Source of the DNA: Mitsuaria sp. PDC51
GTDB taxonomy: Bacteria > Pseudomonadota > Gammaproteobacteria > Burkholderiales > Burkholderiaceae_C
Reading direction: 5' to 3'
NCBI RefSeq assembly: GCF_900113225.1
Contig: NZ_FOZE01000005.1
Coordinates: 1-44,711 of the forward strand
DNA length: 44,711 nt
The translations under genes and the position numbers were made by a program. Positions 40,034-44,711 of this stretch are shown one piece after another. Within the stretch, counting starts at the first letter, position 1, and each line of letters opens with the position of its first letter. The notes beneath the pieces were generated by a model, which saw only the letters and a program-made list of their open reading frames with translations, was not told where the DNA came from and made no database searches.

Positions 40034-41240
40034 GTTCGAACGCCTCCCCGGCGCCGTCGACGCGCCCGCGACGCGCGATGCCGGTGGCCCCGCTGCCGAC
40101 ACGACCGGGGTCCGCGCCGGCGCCTGGGGCGGCGTGCTCGCCGCAGCGCTGCTGCTGCCGGGGCTGCAGCCAGCGGCGCAGGCCGAGACCGCGCCCGAAC
40201 AGGCCGAGGTCGCCGTCAAGCTGCTGTCCTACCGCGACCGCCAGCCCGGCTTCGATCGCATCAAGGTGACCGCGCCGTCGGTCTACCTGATGGTGCCGGT
40301 GGCCGGCCGCTGGTCGGTCGAGGGCTCGCTGGTGACGGACAGCGTCTCCGGTGCTTCGCCGCGCTTCCACAGCGCCGTCTCGGGCGCCTCGCGGCTGGAC
40401 GAGGAACGCAAGGCCGGCGACATCCGCGTCACGCGCTACAACGACCGCGACGCCTGGTCCGTGGGCGCGGCCTACTCGACCGAGCACGACTACCGCTCGC
40501 GCACGGTCTCGGCCGACTACCGGCGCTCCAGCGAGGACAACAACACCACCTGGAACATCGGCGCCGCCTTCGGCGACGACTGGATCGGCTCCTCCAACGA
40601 CCCGACGCTCAGCCGCGGCCGCAACACCACGCAGCTGACCGCCGGCGTGACCCAGGCCTGGACCGCGGTGGACCTGGTGCAGCTGAGCCTGGGCGCAAGC
40701 TGGGGCCACGGCATGTACTCGGACCCCTACAAGTTCCCGGACCGCCGTCCGGACCGGCGCGAGCAGTACACGGTGATGGCGCGCTGGAACCATCACTTCA
40801 GCGACTGGCGCGCCACGCTGCGCAGCAGCTGGCGCTATTACGCCGACAGCTTCGGCGTGCGCGCCAACACGGTCGAGACCGCCTGGGTGCAGCCGCTCGC
40901 CGGCGGCTGGACGCTGACGCCGATGCTGCGCTACACGACGCAGCGCGCGGCCAAGTTCTATTACGACCCGGTCTACGACCCCGCGCTCGGCGCGCCCTTC
41001 CCGCCCGGCTACACCGCCACCTCGCCGCAGTACCTGTCCGGCGACCAGCGCCTGTCGGCCTTCGGCGCGATCACCGCCGGGCTCAAGGTCGCCTACGAGT
41101 TCGCGCCGCGCTGGACCGCCGATTTCAGCCTCGAGCACTACGAGCAGCGCGCCGCCTGGCGCCTGGGCGGCAGCGGCTCGCCGGGTCTGGACCGCTTCCA
41201 GGCCGACTGGCTGCAGATCGGCCTCTCGCACAAGTTCTGA
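40020..41240 (+). CDS. DUF3570 outer-membrane barrel, candidate flavoprotein
   Basis: This is a 406-aa protein with a GTG start directly after GGGAGGAGG, inside the end of the DUF4266 gene. A hydrophilic leader precedes a signal-like segment (AWGGVLAAALLLPGLQPAAQA). The mature part is made of amphipathic strands ending in an aromatic residue (terminal GLSHKF), typical of outer-membrane barrels. At residues 107-113 it reads DSVSGAS, an exact match to the ApbE target pattern D-x-x-[ST]-G-A-[ST]. A second SAVSGAS follows at 118-124. With an ApbE-like gene next door, covalent FMN attachment to this barrel is a reasonable hypothesis. If so, it could move electrons to or from the cell surface. Confidence 0.88.
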   Translation: MAAIEFERLPGAVDAPATRDAGGPAADTTGVRAGAWGGVLAAALLLPGLQPAAQAETAPEQAEVAVKLLSYRDRQPGFDRIKVTAPSVYLMVPVAGRWSVEGSLVTDSVSGASPRFHSAVSGASRLDEERKAGDIRVTRYNDRDAWSVGAAYSTEHDYRSRTVSADYRRSSEDNNTTWNIGAAFGDDWIGSSNDPTLSRGRNTTQLTAGVTQAWTAVDLVQLSLGASWGHGMYSDPYKFPDRRPDRREQYTVMARWNHHFSDWRATLRSSWRYYADSFGVRANTVETAWVQPLAGGWTLTPMLRYTTQRAAKFYYDPVYDPALGAPFPPGYTATSPQYLSGDQRLSAFGAITAGLKVAYEFAPRWTADFSLEHYEQRAAWRLGGSGSPGLDRFQADWLQIGLSHKF

Positions 41241-41250
41241 GGCCACGACG

Positions 41251-42317
41251 ATGCTGCGCGACGCCACGACCTCGGCGGCTGCCCCGGCGGCTCCCCTGCC
41301 GCCGGACGGTCCCGCCGAACGGGAGCATCGCCACGCCTTCACGGCGATGGCCTCGCCCAACGAGATCGTGCTGGCCGGCGTCCCGCCGGCGCAGGCCGCC
41401 GACGCCTGCGCCTTCGCCGAGGCCGAGGTCCGCCGCATCGAGCGCAAGTACTCGCGCTACCGCGACGACAGCGTGATCTCGGCGATCAACGCGCGCGCGG
41501 GCCGCGGCGGCGTGACCGTCGATGCCGAGACCGCCCACCTGCTCGACTTCGCCGCCGAGCTGCATCGCCAGAGCGACGGCCTCTTCGACCTCACCAGCGG
41601 CTGCCTGCGCCGCGCCTGGGACTTCAAGACCGGCCGCGAGCCCTCGCCCGACGCGCTGGCCCTGCAGCTCGCGCGCATCGGCTGGCACCGCGTGCAGTGG
41701 GACGGCCGCGCCATCGCGCTGCCGCAGGCCGGCATGGAGATCGACTTCGGCGGCATCGGCAAGGAATACGCCGCCGACCGCGCCGTCGCCGTGCTGCGCG
41801 AGCTCGGCTTCCGCCATGGCTTCGTGAACCTGGGCGGCGACCTGCGCGTGCTCGGTCCGCGTCCGGACGGCCAGCCCTGGGTCTTCGCCATCCGGCATCC
41901 GCGGCGCGAGCACGAGGTCTGCGCGCGCATCGCGCTGGGCAGCGGCGCCCTGGCCACCAGCGGCGACTACGAGCGCTTCTTCATCGCCGCCGACGGCCGG
42001 CGCTGCTGCCACATCCTCGATCCGCGCACCGGGCAGCCGGTGCGCCACTGGCAGGCCGTCAGCGTGGTCGCGCCGCTGTGCATCGCCGCCGGCGCCCTGG
42101 CCACGATGGCCATGCTGATCGGCGCGCCGGCCGCCACGCGGCTGAGCACGCCGGGCGTGGGCTTCCTGCTGATCGATGCCGACGGCCACCGCCACACCCA
42201 CGATCCGGAGCAGCTCCTCCACACCCCGGCCGAGGGCCTCGCGACGCCGCCATCGAACGCGTCCACGCCGGCCCTGCCCACCGCTTCCTTCCCTTCCTCC
42301 ACTTTCTCCACGCCGTC

Positions 42318-42321
<4 letters not shown>
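41251..42321 (+). CDS. FAD:protein FMN transferase (ApbE family)
   Basis: This 356-aa enzyme transfers FMN from FAD onto Ser/Thr of target proteins. Family motifs are present: KYSRYRDDSVISAIN, SDGLFDLTSG, EIDFGGIGKEYAAD, GFVNLGGDLRV, and HILDPRTGQP at about 254-263. Two oddities stand out. There is no signal peptide or lipobox in the Ala/Pro-rich N-terminus, although most ApbE proteins are periplasmic. The usual metal-binding Asp of the C-terminal motif is Gly281 (CIAAGALATMAML), with the Thr of the motif retained at 285. It may belong to the subgroup linked to DUF3570 barrels. The gene follows DUF3570 by 10 bases and overlaps dsbD by 4. Confidence 0.88.

Positions 42322-44711
<2,390 letters not shown>

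Overview
The window is about 45 kb of very GC-rich DNA with dense operons, ATGA-type start/stop overlaps and strong GC bias at third codon positions. Several features point to a Gram-negative betaproteobacterium, probably Burkholderiales of the Roseateles/Mitsuaria/Leptothrix kind: a periplasmic DsbD, a DUF4266/DUF3570/ApbE cluster, a JDVT-CTERM-like sorting tail beside a CPBP protease, and Sec-exported RHS proteins. This placement is inferred from gene content; no rRNA or tRNA gene is visible.

Region 1 (1-5368, minus strand) holds three tandem RHS/YD-repeat genes, each with its own signal peptide. The first two end at the same point of the YD-repeat region. The third runs off the window edge. 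About 790 bp at the 3' ends of the first two genes are near-identical. Region 2 (5742-9941, plus strand) holds a DUF2272 lipoprotein, a single-pass membrane protein, a soluble NarL-type histidine kinase, its LuxR-type response regulator and a DUF4239 membrane protein. Region 3 (9957-13948, minus strand) is a large membrane regulator (winged helix, nSTAND-type NTPase, transmembrane helix, TPR-like tail) with a translationally coupled small protein of unknown function. It is divergent from region 4.

Region 4 (14227-36378, plus strand) is the centrepiece: an essentially complete extracellular contractile injection system (eCIS, PVC/Afp/AlgoCIS-like). The order is cap (Pvc16-like), unknown, sheath, tube, second tube, DUF5908 peptide, LysM adaptor, VgrG-like spike, PAAR tip, gp25, large baseplate (Pvc11-like), a fibre-like unknown, second baseplate (Pvc12-like), tape measure (Pvc14-like), AAA+ ATPase (Pvc15-like), a 980-aa four-helix membrane protein with an Ig-like and a possible GH18-like domain, a possible 37-aa peptide, and a DUF4157 HExxH protein. 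No classical Pvc13 tail fibre is visible. The membrane protein raises the possibility that the particle is tethered to a membrane.

Region 5 (36500-44711, plus strand) looks like a cell-surface redox island. It holds a glutamic intramembrane protease (MrtJ-like), a secreted protein with a cytochrome c motif, anchor-D repeats and a JDVT-CTERM-like tail, a TlpA-like thioredoxin, a DUF4266 lipoprotein, a DUF3570 outer-membrane barrel, an ApbE-like flavin transferase, DsbD and the start of TrxB. The DUF3570 protein carries a sequence that matches the ApbE flavinylation motif, which makes it a candidate flavinylated barrel.
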